NCBI RefSeq assembly: GCF_004340665.1
Contig: NZ_SLWO01000002.1
Location: forward strand, 1 to 57,489
Direction of reading: 5' to 3'
From: Pedobacter psychrotolerans
GTDB lineage: Bacteria; Bacteroidota; Bacteroidia; Sphingobacteriales; Sphingobacteriaceae
Length of the DNA stretch: 57,489 nt
Part shown: positions 18,135-26,965 of the stretch, piece after piece
How the letters are laid out: the number at the start of each line of letters is the position of its first letter
Numbering within the stretch: the stretch's first letter is position 1
Made by a program: the position numbers and the translations under genes
The notes under the pieces: generated by a model
What the model was told of the DNA's origin: nothing
Database searches by the model: none
The model's input: the letters and a program-made list of their open reading frames with translations, nothing else

Positions 18135-19814
18135 ATGTCTGACGAAAAAATAATCTTTTCTATGGCGGGAGTAAATAAAATTTACCCCCCACAAAAACAG
18201 GTTTTAAAAAATATTTACCTCTCTTTCTTCTACGGTGCAAAAATCGGAGTAATCGGTTTAAACGGCTCCGGTAAATCATCCTTATTAAAAATTATTGCTG
18301 GTTTAGACAAAACTTACCAGGGTGAAGTCGTTTTTTCTCCAGGTTATTCCGTGGGCTATTTGGCTCAGGAGCCGATTCTTGATCCAGAAAAAACCGTTCG
18401 TGAAATAGTTGAAGAAGGTGTTGCGAACGTAATCGCAACCTTAAAAGAATACGAAGAAGTGAATGAGGCATTCGGATTAGAAGAAAATTATTCTGACCCG
18501 GATGCAATGGATAAACTCATGGCCAGGCAAGGCGAGCTGCAAGATAAAATTGATGCCATGGGTGCCTGGGAGCTTGATTCAAAATTGGAAAGAGCAATGG
18601 ATGCCCTTCGTTGTCCTGATCCTGAAACTAAAATTGGTGTACTTTCTGGTGGAGAGCGCCGTAGAGTGGCCATGTGCCGTTTGTTACTACAAAAACCAGA
18701 TGTACTTTTACTGGATGAGCCTACCAACCACTTGGATGCAGAAAGTATTGATTGGTTAGAACAGTTCTTGCAAAACTACGAAGGAACTGTTATTGCTGTA
18801 ACACACGATAGGTATTTCTTAGATAATGTAGCCGGATGGATTTTAGAATTAGATCGTGGTGAAGGTATTCCATGGAAAGGAAATTACAGTAGCTGGTTAG
18901 AGCAGAAAGCCAAACGTTTATCACAAGAAGAAAAAACAGAAAGCAAACGTCAGAAGACACTAGAGCGTGAGTTGGAATGGGTACGTATGGCACCAAAAGC
19001 ACGTCATGCAAAATCTAAGGCCCGTTTAGCAAACTATGATAAATTAGCTTCTGAGGATGGAAGAGAAAGAGAAGACAAACTGGAACTCTTTATACCGGCT
19101 GGCCCACGTTTAGGTAATGTAGTAATTGAAGCCACTAACGTAACCAAGGCTTATGGCGATAAAATCTTGTTTGATAACCTTAATTTCTCCCTACCTCCAG
19201 CAGGAATTGTTGGTATTATTGGTCCAAATGGTGCCGGTAAAACCACTTTATTTCGTTTGATTACTGGTCAGGAAGAAGCCGATGCAGGAACTTTCCGTGT
19301 AGGAGAAACCGTAGAACTGGGCTATGTAGATCAAATGCATAATGATTTAGATGCAGATAAGACGGTTTATGAAAACATTACCGATGGATTGGATAACATT
19401 CAACTGGGTACAAAAGCTGTAAATGGCCGTGCCTATGTTTCCAAATTCAACTTTAATGGCGGTGATCAACAGAAAAAAGTGGGTGTACTATCAGGTGGAG
19501 AACGGAATCGTGTTCACTTGGCTATTACTTTGAAGAAAGGTGCAAACGTACTTTTACTGGATGAGCCGACCAATGATATTGACGTGAATACACTACGTGC
19601 TTTGGAAGAAGCTTTAGAAAACTTCGGTGGTTGTGCAGTAGTGATTAGTCACGATAGATGGTTCTTAGATAGGATTTGTACACACATTCTGGCCTTTGAA
19701 GGTAACTCTGAAGTATATTTCTTTGAAGGAAATTATTCTGATTATGAAGAAAACCGCAAAAAACGTTTGGGTGATGTAACACCTAAACGAATCCGATATA
19801 AAAAATTAGACTAA
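18135..19814 (+). CDS. ettA: Energy-dependent translational throttle protein EttA (ABC-F)
   Basis: The 559-aa soluble ABC-F ATPase (E. coli EttA has 555 residues) has two nucleotide-binding domains and no membrane segment. Walker A motifs are GLNGSGKS (41-48) and GPNGAGKT; the signatures are LSGGERRR and LSGGERNR; both Walker B motifs read LLLDEPTN. The linker contains the P-site-tRNA interaction motif region (KQKTLERELEWVRMAPKAR). EttA binds the ribosomal E site and gates elongation by ATP/ADP ratio. CATCTTTG at 18110-18117 is a near-consensus promoter box. A strong terminator follows directly. Confidence 0.95.
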   Translation: MSDEKIIFSMAGVNKIYPPQKQVLKNIYLSFFYGAKIGVIGLNGSGKSSLLKIIAGLDKTYQGEVVFSPGYSVGYLAQEPILDPEKTVREIVEEGVANVIATLKEYEEVNEAFGLEENYSDPDAMDKLMARQGELQDKIDAMGAWELDSKLERAMDALRCPDPETKIGVLSGGERRRVAMCRLLLQKPDVLLLDEPTNHLDAESIDWLEQFLQNYEGTVIAVTHDRYFLDNVAGWILELDRGEGIPWKGNYSSWLEQKAKRLSQEEKTESKRQKTLERELEWVRMAPKARHAKSKARLANYDKLASEDGREREDKLELFIPAGPRLGNVVIEATNVTKAYGDKILFDNLNFSLPPAGIVGIIGPNGAGKTTLFRLITGQEEADAGTFRVGETVELGYVDQMHNDLDADKTVYENITDGLDNIQLGTKAVNGRAYVSKFNFNGGDQQKKVGVLSGGERNRVHLAITLKKGANVLLLDEPTNDIDVNTLRALEEALENFGGCAVVISHDRWFLDRICTHILAFEGNSEVYFFEGNYSDYEENRKKRLGDVTPKRIRYKKLD

Positions 19815-19815
19815 T

Positions 19816-19846
19816 AAAAAATCCCGATGAAAATCGGGATTTTTTA
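19816..19846 (+). terminator. Terminator of ettA
   Basis: The stem AATCCCGAT (19820-19828) pairs with ATCGGGATT (19833-19841), with a GAAA loop and a T run. The A run on the left extends the stem and would also let it work leftward. Confidence 0.9.
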
Positions 19847-19860
19847 TTTTAACAAGATTT

Positions 19861-19905
19861 AGCTTTGACAACCTTCCTTACATCCTACCGAAAGCTGTCA
19901 AAGCT
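19861..19905. repeat. 10-bp inverted repeat, possible second terminator
   Basis: AGCTTTGACA at 19861-19870 and its exact complement at 19896-19905 enclose 25 nt and are followed on the plus strand by six T. It lies between the ettA terminator and the convergent membrane gene. The loop is long for a terminator. Confidence 0.6.
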
Positions 19906-19912
19906 TTTTTAT

Positions 19913-20308
19913 TTACTGACCAACATAGGTTGGAGGGAACGGTGCAGGTTTTGGAGGTTGATTGGCTTTTCTTTTCCCTCTGAAAAATAAATATAAATTG
20001 ATAAATAACATCAGTCCGAGGTAAATAGAAAACCCACCTATTTTGGTTCCTAAAGCCTCAACCAGGTGCTGGTAACTGCTTAAAGTAGTCGTAATTTTCA
20101 TTATTAAAAGTGCAAAACCTATATTCAACAAATAAAATCCTGTTTCGAATAACTTATTGGTTGCATTTGCGATTTCTTCTCTTCCTTTAAAAATATCAAG
20201 CATGTAAATCTTACTATTTTTAAAGAGTGTTTTTGAAACATAAAATGTTAAGAAAAGCGCAACAGGTAAATAAATTGCATAGCCGATTAAAATTTTTGTA
20301 GTTTCCAT
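19913..20308 (-). CDS. Small four-helix membrane protein, unknown
   Basis: The 131-aa product has about four hydrophobic helices and a proline-rich C-terminal tail (KPAPFPPTYVGQ). It shares layout and a motif (LFETGFYLLNIGFALL) with the neighbour at 20327-20674 (LLVSYYLVNIGYCAM), so the two are tandem paralogues separated by 18 bp. Start ATG at 20308 was chosen; the in-frame TTG at 20314 has no support. The family is unknown to me. A two-subunit membrane assembly is possible. Confidence 0.7.
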   Translation of the reverse strand: METTKILIGYAIYLPVALFLTFYVSKTLFKNSKIYMLDIFKGREEIANATNKLFETGFYLLNIGFALLIMKITTTLSSYQHLVEALGTKIGGFSIYLGLMLFINLYLFFRGKRKANQPPKPAPFPPTYVGQ

Positions 20309-20326
20309 GATCAAATTTTTAAGTTA

Positions 20327-20674
20327 TTATTTAATTAATTTATGAATGGTATTGGTAAGCAAAAAAATATTTATATAGTGTAAAACTGAAAGGATACAGA
20401 TAATTATGGCCAATTTCAACGCCAAAACTTCTAGTAACTGCAAGGGAGAAGTAATGGTTTCCCACCCAATTAACGTCATGGCGCAATAGCCGATATTCAC
20501 CAGATAATAAGAAACTAAAAGCGATTGATTAATCTGCTGACATAACTCCAAATGATCGGGAATTAGCGCTGCAACAAAAATATTTCCATTACGGTAACAT
20601 ATTTTCCCTACTACCACTATTATAAATACGATAATGGAAATAAAAATGCTGTATCCAAGGATATTGTAATTCAT
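20327..20674 (-). CDS. Small four-helix membrane protein, paralogue of the next gene
   Basis: The 115-aa, very hydrophobic product has about four membrane helices. The loop-helix segment LLVSYYLVNIGYCAMTL lines up with the neighbour's LFETGFYLLNIGFALLIM. It lacks the proline-rich tail found in that partner. The gene is first in the pair. No function is recognisable. Confidence 0.7.
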   Translation of the reverse strand: MNYNILGYSIFISIIVFIIVVVGKICYRNGNIFVAALIPDHLELCQQINQSLLVSYYLVNIGYCAMTLIGWETITSPLQLLEVLALKLAIIICILSVLHYINIFLLTNTIHKLIK

Positions 20675-20834
20675 AACGCCATCATTTAATTACATAGAAT
20701 TATTAAACTTTCAGGAAAAATTGAAAAATATAAATAAAAAATTTTAGACTTTTAGATCTTCTTTCAACTGTTTCGCTTTGCTGATGTAAAAATAACTAAA
20801 TGTTATTGAATTTTCAAATATTATTGAAAGTTTT

Positions 20835-20870
20835 ATTAAAAAAATACCCACAAGTTAAATTGTAGGTATT
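20835..20870 (-). terminator. Terminator of the SGNH hydrolase gene
   Basis: An 11-bp stem (20843-20853 with 20860-20870) with one wobble in the leftward RNA, followed leftward by seven T. It begins 7 bp past the stop codon at 20878. Confidence 0.8.
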
Positions 20871-20877
20871 TAGGTTA

Positions 20878-21612
20878 TCATTTTCTTTTTAAAGCCTCAT
20901 TAATGGCTTTATCTGTTACTGTTTCCATGATCTTATATCCTGCTAAATTTGGATGGACTCCATCAACCGTTAATTCTTCTCGTTGCCCTTTTTTATCATC
21001 GACTAATGGTGTCCAATAATCAAGAATCGTAAACTTATTTTCTCGTGCATAACCCTCGATCAGCTGATTCAGTGCTACAATTTTCTCTGCTGGATGAATG
21101 TCTTTGTTCCAGGGATAGGCATAAATAGGCAGGTATTTACAAAGGATTACTTTAATATCATGAAGTTTTGCCAGCTCCGACATTGATTTAATATTATCCA
21201 TGATTTTATCGTTGGTAACGTGGCCAGTATTTCCTGCTATATCATTACTGCCAGCTAAAATAATCACGGCTCCGGGTTTCAAATTAATGACGTCCTGCCT
21301 GAAACGCACAAGCAACTGCGGAGAAATCTGTCCACTTATTCCTCTGCAGATATATGGATTCTTGCTAAAATATTCCGGCCTTTTTTGTTTCCAAAATTCA
21401 AATGTAGAACTGCCTAAAAAAACGACACTATTTTCTTTTATGCCTTGAGACCGCAAAAGATCATTTTCTTTTTGATACTTACTTAGTGCAGCCCAGTCAT
21501 CGGCAAAGTTTTCCTTTTTAGATTGATCTTTTACAACATCAATCTTTGAACCTGGGTTAAAAAATTGGCTGGTAGAAATGAATAGACTGAGGAATAGTAT
21601 GGTACTTTTCAT
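20878..21612 (-). CDS. Secreted SGNH/GDSL-type esterase
   Basis: The 244-aa product has a short signal peptide and then the SGNH blocks: FLGSST (nucleophile serine), GISGQ (oxyanion glycine), AGSNDIAGN (block III asparagine) and DGVHPNLAGY (catalytic Asp and His). It should hydrolyse an ester, probably O-acyl groups on carbohydrate, in the periplasm. The closest style is the short GDSL family with FWKQKRPEYF, known from Bacteroidota carbohydrate clusters. No polysaccharide locus surrounds it here; its upstream neighbour is a large outer-membrane barrel 50 bp away. Confidence 0.88.
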   Translation of the reverse strand: MKSTILFLSLFISTSQFFNPGSKIDVVKDQSKKENFADDWAALSKYQKENDLLRSQGIKENSVVFLGSSTFEFWKQKRPEYFSKNPYICRGISGQISPQLLVRFRQDVINLKPGAVIILAGSNDIAGNTGHVTNDKIMDNIKSMSELAKLHDIKVILCKYLPIYAYPWNKDIHPAEKIVALNQLIEGYARENKFTILDYWTPLVDDKKGQREELTVDGVHPNLAGYKIMETVTDKAINEALKRK

Positions 21613-21662
21613 AATTATTTAGATTGAAGCATTAACTAAATGCTAAAATAACAATTATATGG

Positions 21663-24365
21663 CTAATACGATTCTTCTCTGTCATCATTATCGAACGCTA
21701 CTGATTTGCCTCTTTTATTTCCAAACTGGCTGAGGTTATAAATCAAGGTAGCCTGTACAAAGCGGCTGATGAAACGTGTTCTATTTTCTGATATGGAATT
21801 ATTGGTGATACTCGTGCTAAAAAGTGCGCCCTGGTTAAATAAATCATTAGCCTGAACAGAAAAGACAAGTTTATTACCTTTTAGGAATGACGTGTTTACA
21901 CCCATATTCACGAGCAAAGGATTTCCAGCGTATAAACTATAGCCAAAATTTAAACTTTTAGAGGCTGATGCATTTACCCTAAAACGCTTAGTTGGAATCC
22001 AGCTGGCGCTGCCATTTAAAGCCAGTACCTGAATATTTTTAATATTCTGATTCATAACAGAATAGGTATTGGAGCTAAAACTATAGGACACACTGGTATT
22101 TAAAGCATATTTCTTCTCATTGAGGTTAAACCTGAATGCGTTTGAAATATTGATTCCACTGCTGCGGTTTAATACATTATCTGTATAAAAAACATTGCGG
22201 TTGTAAGCCACATTCCCATTAACAGATAAAGAAAGTTTATTGGTCAGCAATCTTTTATTAAACGAGTAATTTCCACCCAGGTTATAAACACCGTTAACAT
22301 TTTCATAGGTAGTTTGCTGTTTTAAACTGCTTAATGTATCCCTCAGAAAAACTGTATTACTCACCACACTATTAATGGCAAAGGTTCCGGTTAAACCAAC
22401 CATAATGCTTAAGCCAGATTTAACTCCAAATTTATTGTAGCTTAAATCGGCAGTGTGGTTGGAAGTGGCCTTTAAATCTGGATTACCAATGATGAGGTTT
22501 TGAACATCGTTATTATTTCTGATCGGCTGCAGCTTATTAAAATCAGGCGCATTGGTCGCGCCACTATATCCAAAACTCAGGTTACCTTCATTCTTCAACT
22601 GGTAACTGAGATTCGCTGATGGCGAGTAATTAAATTGATATTTTCTTAACTCGAGCCCTGTATTGCGATACCTGCCAAGAATGATACTAGGTGTAAAATT
22701 AAGCCCAAAATTATAACTGATCAGCTTATTATTCATATTATAGCTGACACCAAAGTTTTGATTGATAAAGCTCGACACATAATCCTGTCCGAGCGAATCT
22801 ACCACAAAACTGTTTCCAAGCAGATTGGTGACAGTGGTGGCTTGCGCATGTTGACTTCTATTAACGGAAAAACGATAAGTCAGATTCAAATAACCAGCAC
22901 CCGTACTATCAGTTGCCTTTTTAAGTACATCCGAAAACTGGATGTTACCGCCTAAATCAGCACTTGAAGTATTGTTATTTACCAACCTGTTTAGTAGTGA
23001 ATCTTTAACCAAAATATTAGTGGTTTCATTATAATAACGGATGATATCTTTAATTGTACTATTTGAATTTCCTTTACCCGTTCCAAAATTAAAACCGATA
23101 GATAGCGATTGCTTAGGGTTGGCCAAACGCCTGGACCAATTCACATTACCGCTTAAGTTTGCATTGTTATTTTTTGAAGCAGCATCCGAGATCAGATCTT
23201 GCCTGATGTATCCAGTTTTATTGGAGTTAATAATGGCCTCATTCCTGGTATCAGTTATTGTACCGATGAGTGAAGCATTAAAATAATTCTTCTTTGTAGA
23301 GCCATTTAAGCCCAAATTGATATTATTATTGAGAGAATTAGAATTATTATCACTTTGTCTTAAATCATAGATGGTACCTTGTGGATTATAAGTTTCCAGG
23401 TAAGTATTTTGAACAGATTTATTGGCGCCCCTACTCAGGCTATATCCACCATTGTAACTAAGAGCTTTTGAAACTTTTTCCCTGATATTGCCGTTCAGGG
23501 AGCCATTATCAGTTTTAGTAAATTCATTATTCGTGATGCCATAGCGAGTGCCCAAACCAATCTGTTTTGTTTTATTCCAAATGTTCCCATTTACACTAAC
23601 ATTATTGGCATTATTAGTGGCAGAACTTGCATTTGCATTCCCAAACAAACCTTTATCCTTCCCAGGCTTAGTCACCAGGTTTAACATTTTGATAGGTGTT
23701 CCAATTTTAATTCCGGTAAAATTAGCCTGATCGCCATAATCATCAATAACCTGAAGCTTGGCTATAATATCAGCTGGCAACTGCCTGATATAATCCTCCA
23801 CATTATTGGTAAAAAAATCTTCGCCATTAACCCGGAGTTTAGTCATTTTCTTGCCCATAGCCGTTACGCTACCTTTATCATCAACCTCAATCCCCTGCAG
23901 CTGCTTCAGCAAATCTTCCACCTTATCATTTTCTCTTATGGTATAAGCACCGGCATTATATTCAATGGTATCCTTTTTGATTTTGATGGGATTTACTTTT
24001 ACTTTAACCTCCACATCTGCCAAATGGATGGCTTCTGTTTTAAGCAAGATGGATTCCAGAATTAAGCTCTTTTTTGATTGTTCAGCTTCATAAATTGATG
24101 CAAAGGGTTTGTAGCCCAATGCCGTAATGGAGAGATAAAATTTAGATGACTTAACTTTTGAAAAGGTAAAGTTACCTTTGGCATCAGAGGTTGTGCGAAG
24201 TGTATCCTCAGCCATAATTAAGCGAATACCAGCACCCTCAATGGGAATTTTTAGAGAATCAATTATTTGTCCGCTGATTTTTATCGGCGACTGAGCGAGA
24301 GCGTTAAGAGAGAAAGTAAGAAATAAAAAAAATATTAAAAAGCATAAATTATTGCTTTTTCTCAT
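21663..24365 (-). CDS. Outer membrane beta-barrel protein with CarboxypepD_reg and plug-like domains
   Basis: The 900-aa product has a signal peptide (to about residue 24), a CarboxypepD_reg-like domain (ISGQIIDSLKIPIEGAGIRL), a plug-like region (LKQLQGIEVDDKGSVTAMGKKMTKLRVNGEDFF) and a long barrel of repeated aromatic beta strands. It belongs to the large outer membrane beta-barrel family (type OMP_b-brl_3) related to TonB-dependent receptors. No SusD partner lies nearby, so it is probably not a classical polysaccharide importer. Ligand unknown. Its first 17 bases overlap the end of the upstream DUF1456 gene. Confidence 0.88.
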   Translation of the reverse strand: MRKSNNLCFLIFFLFLTFSLNALAQSPIKISGQIIDSLKIPIEGAGIRLIMAEDTLRTTSDAKGNFTFSKVKSSKFYLSITALGYKPFASIYEAEQSKKSLILESILLKTEAIHLADVEVKVKVNPIKIKKDTIEYNAGAYTIRENDKVEDLLKQLQGIEVDDKGSVTAMGKKMTKLRVNGEDFFTNNVEDYIRQLPADIIAKLQVIDDYGDQANFTGIKIGTPIKMLNLVTKPGKDKGLFGNANASSATNNANNVSVNGNIWNKTKQIGLGTRYGITNNEFTKTDNGSLNGNIREKVSKALSYNGGYSLSRGANKSVQNTYLETYNPQGTIYDLRQSDNNSNSLNNNINLGLNGSTKKNYFNASLIGTITDTRNEAIINSNKTGYIRQDLISDAASKNNNANLSGNVNWSRRLANPKQSLSIGFNFGTGKGNSNSTIKDIIRYYNETTNILVKDSLLNRLVNNNTSSADLGGNIQFSDVLKKATDSTGAGYLNLTYRFSVNRSQHAQATTVTNLLGNSFVVDSLGQDYVSSFINQNFGVSYNMNNKLISYNFGLNFTPSIILGRYRNTGLELRKYQFNYSPSANLSYQLKNEGNLSFGYSGATNAPDFNKLQPIRNNNDVQNLIIGNPDLKATSNHTADLSYNKFGVKSGLSIMVGLTGTFAINSVVSNTVFLRDTLSSLKQQTTYENVNGVYNLGGNYSFNKRLLTNKLSLSVNGNVAYNRNVFYTDNVLNRSSGINISNAFRFNLNEKKYALNTSVSYSFSSNTYSVMNQNIKNIQVLALNGSASWIPTKRFRVNASASKSLNFGYSLYAGNPLLVNMGVNTSFLKGNKLVFSVQANDLFNQGALFSTSITNNSISENRTRFISRFVQATLIYNLSQFGNKRGKSVAFDNDDREESY

Positions 24366-24582
24366 CCCTCGGACCTCTTTTGTAAATCACCAGACCATTT
24401 AAAAAATTACGCAGAATCTGGTCGCCGCAAGGTTTAAAATTCTCGTGATCTTCATTTCTGAAAATATCACCCAACTCTGCTTTGGTTACTTTAAAACCAA
24501 CCAGATCACAAATGGTAATGATATCATCTGTTTTTAATGATAATGCTACTCTAAGTTTTTTTAATATATCGTTGTTACTCAT
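24349..24582 (-). CDS. DUF1456 (YehS-like) protein, single-domain form
   Basis: The 77-aa product contains one DUF1456 unit (NNDILKKLRVALSLKTDD, CDLVGFKVTKAELGDIFRNE, CGDQILRNFLNGL). E. coli YehS has two such units (about 156 aa), so this is a half-length version, ending in a charged tail. Function is unknown. It overlaps the start of the outer membrane barrel gene by 17 bp in a different frame, suggesting translational coupling of two otherwise unrelated proteins. Confidence 0.82.
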   Translation of the reverse strand: MSNNDILKKLRVALSLKTDDIITICDLVGFKVTKAELGDIFRNEDHENFKPCGDQILRNFLNGLVIYKRGPRDEKKQ

Positions 24583-24659
24583 GTTATTTTAATTATTGAA
24601 TTGGAAAGGGATTAAGTGAAGCGAAAGGTGCTAAATGAACCTATGACTAATAAACTACC

Positions 24660-25964
24660 TCAACTCGCTACTTCTAATTTAAGCTTCTTTCCTTTAATTT
24701 TCTCGTTACTCAAAACCTTCAGCAAGTTTTCAACTTTGTTACGCTTTACGGCAACATAACTGGCAGAATCTTTTACTTCAATTAATCCAAGATCATCTTT
24801 CTCCAGTTCACCTTTTTTAAGGAAAACACCTACAATGTCGATCTTATTAATTTTATCTTTTTTCCCGTTTGGTATATATAACGTAACCCAATCACTGGCT
24901 TCAGGCAATTTATAATGCTGTGATAAGTCCTCTTCCTCAATATCTTCAGGCAAGTATTTATAATTTTCTTCAGGTGTAATCACTAAGTATGCTGTACCTT
25001 TTGCATTCATTCGTGCCGTCCTTCCATTTCTATGGATGTAAGAATCTTCCGTGTATGGCAATTGATAATGTACAATATATTCCACCTCAGGGATATCTAA
25101 TCCCCTGGCCGCCAAATCAGTGGTGATTAAAATCTTATGACTGCCATTTCTGAATTTAAGCAATGCCTTCTCCCGATCAAATTGTTCCATCCCCCCATGA
25201 AAAACATCATGTCCTAAACCATTTTCAAAAAGCAAATCACTAATCCGGTCAACAGTTTCCCGGTGATTGCAAAAAACCAGTGTATTCTTGCTGCCTATTT
25301 TACTTAAGAGCTTAAATAAAGCGTCCAGTTTATCAGGTGCAGGTACTGTTATTTTTTTCAGTTTTAAATCTGGCTTAATTTGAATATTCTTTGAAAAATC
25401 AATTTCAACAGGTTTGTTCAGCTTAACAAAAGCTGGAATTTCTTCCATTTTAGTCGCAGAAGTCAGTATTCGTTGTTTTAATGAATATAGAGATCCAATA
25501 ATATATGACATATCTTTTTCGAAACCAAATTCTAAAGACTTATCAAATTCATCTAAAATTAGGGTTTCAATAAATGATTCGTCAAAATTATGATGTTCAA
25601 GATGGTAAGCAATTCGCCCAGGCGTTCCAATTAAAACAGCAGGTGGATGAGCCAGGTTATTTTTTTCAACCCGTACAGCATGTCCACCATAACAGCAGTT
25701 TACCTTAAAGGGCGTACCCATCTGCTTAAAAACCTGCTCAATTTGCAATGCAAGCTCTCTTGAAGGCACCAGAATCAGCGATTGTACGCCCTTTACATCG
25801 GCTTTTAAACTGGCAATTAATGGTAGTAGAAAGGCCAAAGTTTTGCCAGAACCAGTTGGTGCGATTAATAAAATATCGCTACCCAGTTTTCCTTGCTTAA
25901 GGGCTATTTCCTGCATTTCGTTAAGTGCAGTAATGTTTAATCTTTTTAAGGCATTTTCTATCAT
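24660..25964 (-). CDS. DbpA-type DEAD-box RNA helicase
   Basis: The 434-aa product has helicase motifs I (APTGSGKT), Ia (PSRELALQ), Ib (GTPGR), II (LDEFD), III (TSAT), V (TTDLAARGLD) and VI (HRNGRTAR). Motif II reads DEFD where most relatives have DEAD. The C-terminal ~75 residues (VGVFLKKGELEKDDLGLIEV, YVAVKR) match the DbpA RNA-binding domain, which in E. coli targets 23S rRNA hairpin 92; ribosome assembly is the likely role. The ATG at 25964 was chosen over 25982, because a consensus TATCTTTG box lies between them. Confidence 0.9.
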   Translation of the reverse strand: MIENALKRLNITALNEMQEIALKQGKLGSDILLIAPTGSGKTLAFLLPLIASLKADVKGVQSLILVPSRELALQIEQVFKQMGTPFKVNCCYGGHAVRVEKNNLAHPPAVLIGTPGRIAYHLEHHNFDESFIETLILDEFDKSLEFGFEKDMSYIIGSLYSLKQRILTSATKMEEIPAFVKLNKPVEIDFSKNIQIKPDLKLKKITVPAPDKLDALFKLLSKIGSKNTLVFCNHRETVDRISDLLFENGLGHDVFHGGMEQFDREKALLKFRNGSHKILITTDLAARGLDIPEVEYIVHYQLPYTEDSYIHRNGRTARMNAKGTAYLVITPEENYKYLPEDIEEEDLSQHYKLPEASDWVTLYIPNGKKDKINKIDIVGVFLKKGELEKDDLGLIEVKDSASYVAVKRNKVENLLKVLSNEKIKGKKLKLEVAS

Positions 25965-25969
25965 TAAGC

Positions 25970-25977
25970 CAAAGATA
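25970..25977 (-). promoter_or_regulatory. -7 box of the DbpA-type helicase gene
   Basis: The minus strand reads TATCTTTG, an exact consensus, ending 5 nt before the ATG at 25964. The alternative ATG at 25982 would lie upstream of this box. Confidence 0.55.
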
Positions 25978-26010
25978 AACATTTCTCTGCCTCCCGGAAG
26001 TTACAAGGCC

Positions 26011-26229
26011 TTAGAACTTGAAAAACTTATTCTTAAATCTTTTCAAAAGAGAGAAATTCAATCTCTTTTCCAACAACAGTAACATATTCCCCCTCATGGA
26101 AATAGATGAATTTACTTTTTCTGTAACCAGATCTACGGATGACATAAATCTATCGCTTAATTCATCTGCAAATTTGTTAGCTCTACTATTTTGCAACATT
26201 TGAAATTCTTGAATCAATTCGGCTTTCAT
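26011..26229 (-). CDS. Possible small protein, unknown
   Basis: A 72-codon frame fills the gap between the helicase and the YkuK-like gene. The product is helical and basic toward its C-terminus (KRLNFSLLKRFKNKFFKF), with an even spread of charged residues in the first half. No homologue is known to me. A plus-strand frame overlaps it (26018-26203) and is less protein-like. No promoter box was seen before the ATG. I keep it as a low-confidence gene. Confidence 0.35.
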   Translation of the reverse strand: MKAELIQEFQMLQNSRANKFADELSDRFMSSVDLVTEKVNSSISMRGNMLLLLEKRLNFSLLKRFKNKFFKF

Positions 26230-26443
26230 AACATTAAAATATTTAGTGAGATAATATAATATTAACGACGCATTGAAATATTTGTTTCAAAATCAGTTCA
26301 TGATTCTAAATAAAACCAACTAACCTGTTGATAACTAACATTTTGTTAGCAAATAAACAACTTAACTTTAACACGCATTTAATTTAAAGCACTTAAATTT
26401 ATAAAAAGCTGATTACCATTTATTAAACTCAATAAAACTGTGT

Positions 26444-26917
26444 ATGACCTGGAAAAAATTTAATGGTGAAATTATTCAATCTTCTATCCATGAAGAAATT
26501 GAAAAATCTATTATCAGAGAAACAGAAAAAGGCTTTAAGCTTAAAGTTTGTATCGGAACCGACTCACAGGTTAAAGGTGCCATCACCGATTTTGCAACGG
26601 TAATTGTATTGCTTCGAGAGCATCACGGAGGTTTCATGTACATCCATCAGGAAAAGAGCACGCAACAGGTGAGCATTAAGGAAAGAATGCTGGTAGAAGT
26701 TCAAAAATCTATTGAAATAGCCTACTCAATTTGCGATTTACTTGATGTTTATGATGTGGCACTGGAAGTACATGCAGACATCAACACCAATCCCTTATTC
26801 AAATCGAACAAAGCACTTAATGATGCCATGGGATATATTATGAGCATGGGCTTTATTTTTAAGGCTAAACCTGAAGCTTTTGCCAGCTCTACCTGTGCCG
26901 ATAAAATGGTGCATTAG
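26444..26917 (+). CDS. Ribonuclease H-like YkuK/DUF458 family protein
   Basis: The 157-aa product resembles B. subtilis YkuK (DUF458), which has an RNase H-like fold. Visible features are VCIGTDSQVKG near the N-terminus (acidic residue on the first strand), VALEVHADINTNP in the middle and a C-terminal KPEAFASSTCADK. The two acidic strands could form a metal site as in RNase H, but nuclease activity is unproven. It is a single gene followed by a tandem repeat region. Confidence 0.85.
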   Translation: MTWKKFNGEIIQSSIHEEIEKSIIRETEKGFKLKVCIGTDSQVKGAITDFATVIVLLREHHGGFMYIHQEKSTQQVSIKERMLVEVQKSIEIAYSICDLLDVYDVALEVHADINTNPLFKSNKALNDAMGYIMSMGFIFKAKPEAFASSTCADKMVH

Positions 26918-26965
26918 AGATCTAGTTATAATAGCTTTGACTACTTTAATGATCTAATTGCATTT

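Noticed and set aside
21663..24365. A SusC/SusD polysaccharide utilisation locus
   Set aside because: The barrel has the CarboxypepD_reg and plug-like parts, but no SusD, glycoside hydrolase or sensor gene is adjacent; a single SGNH esterase is not enough.
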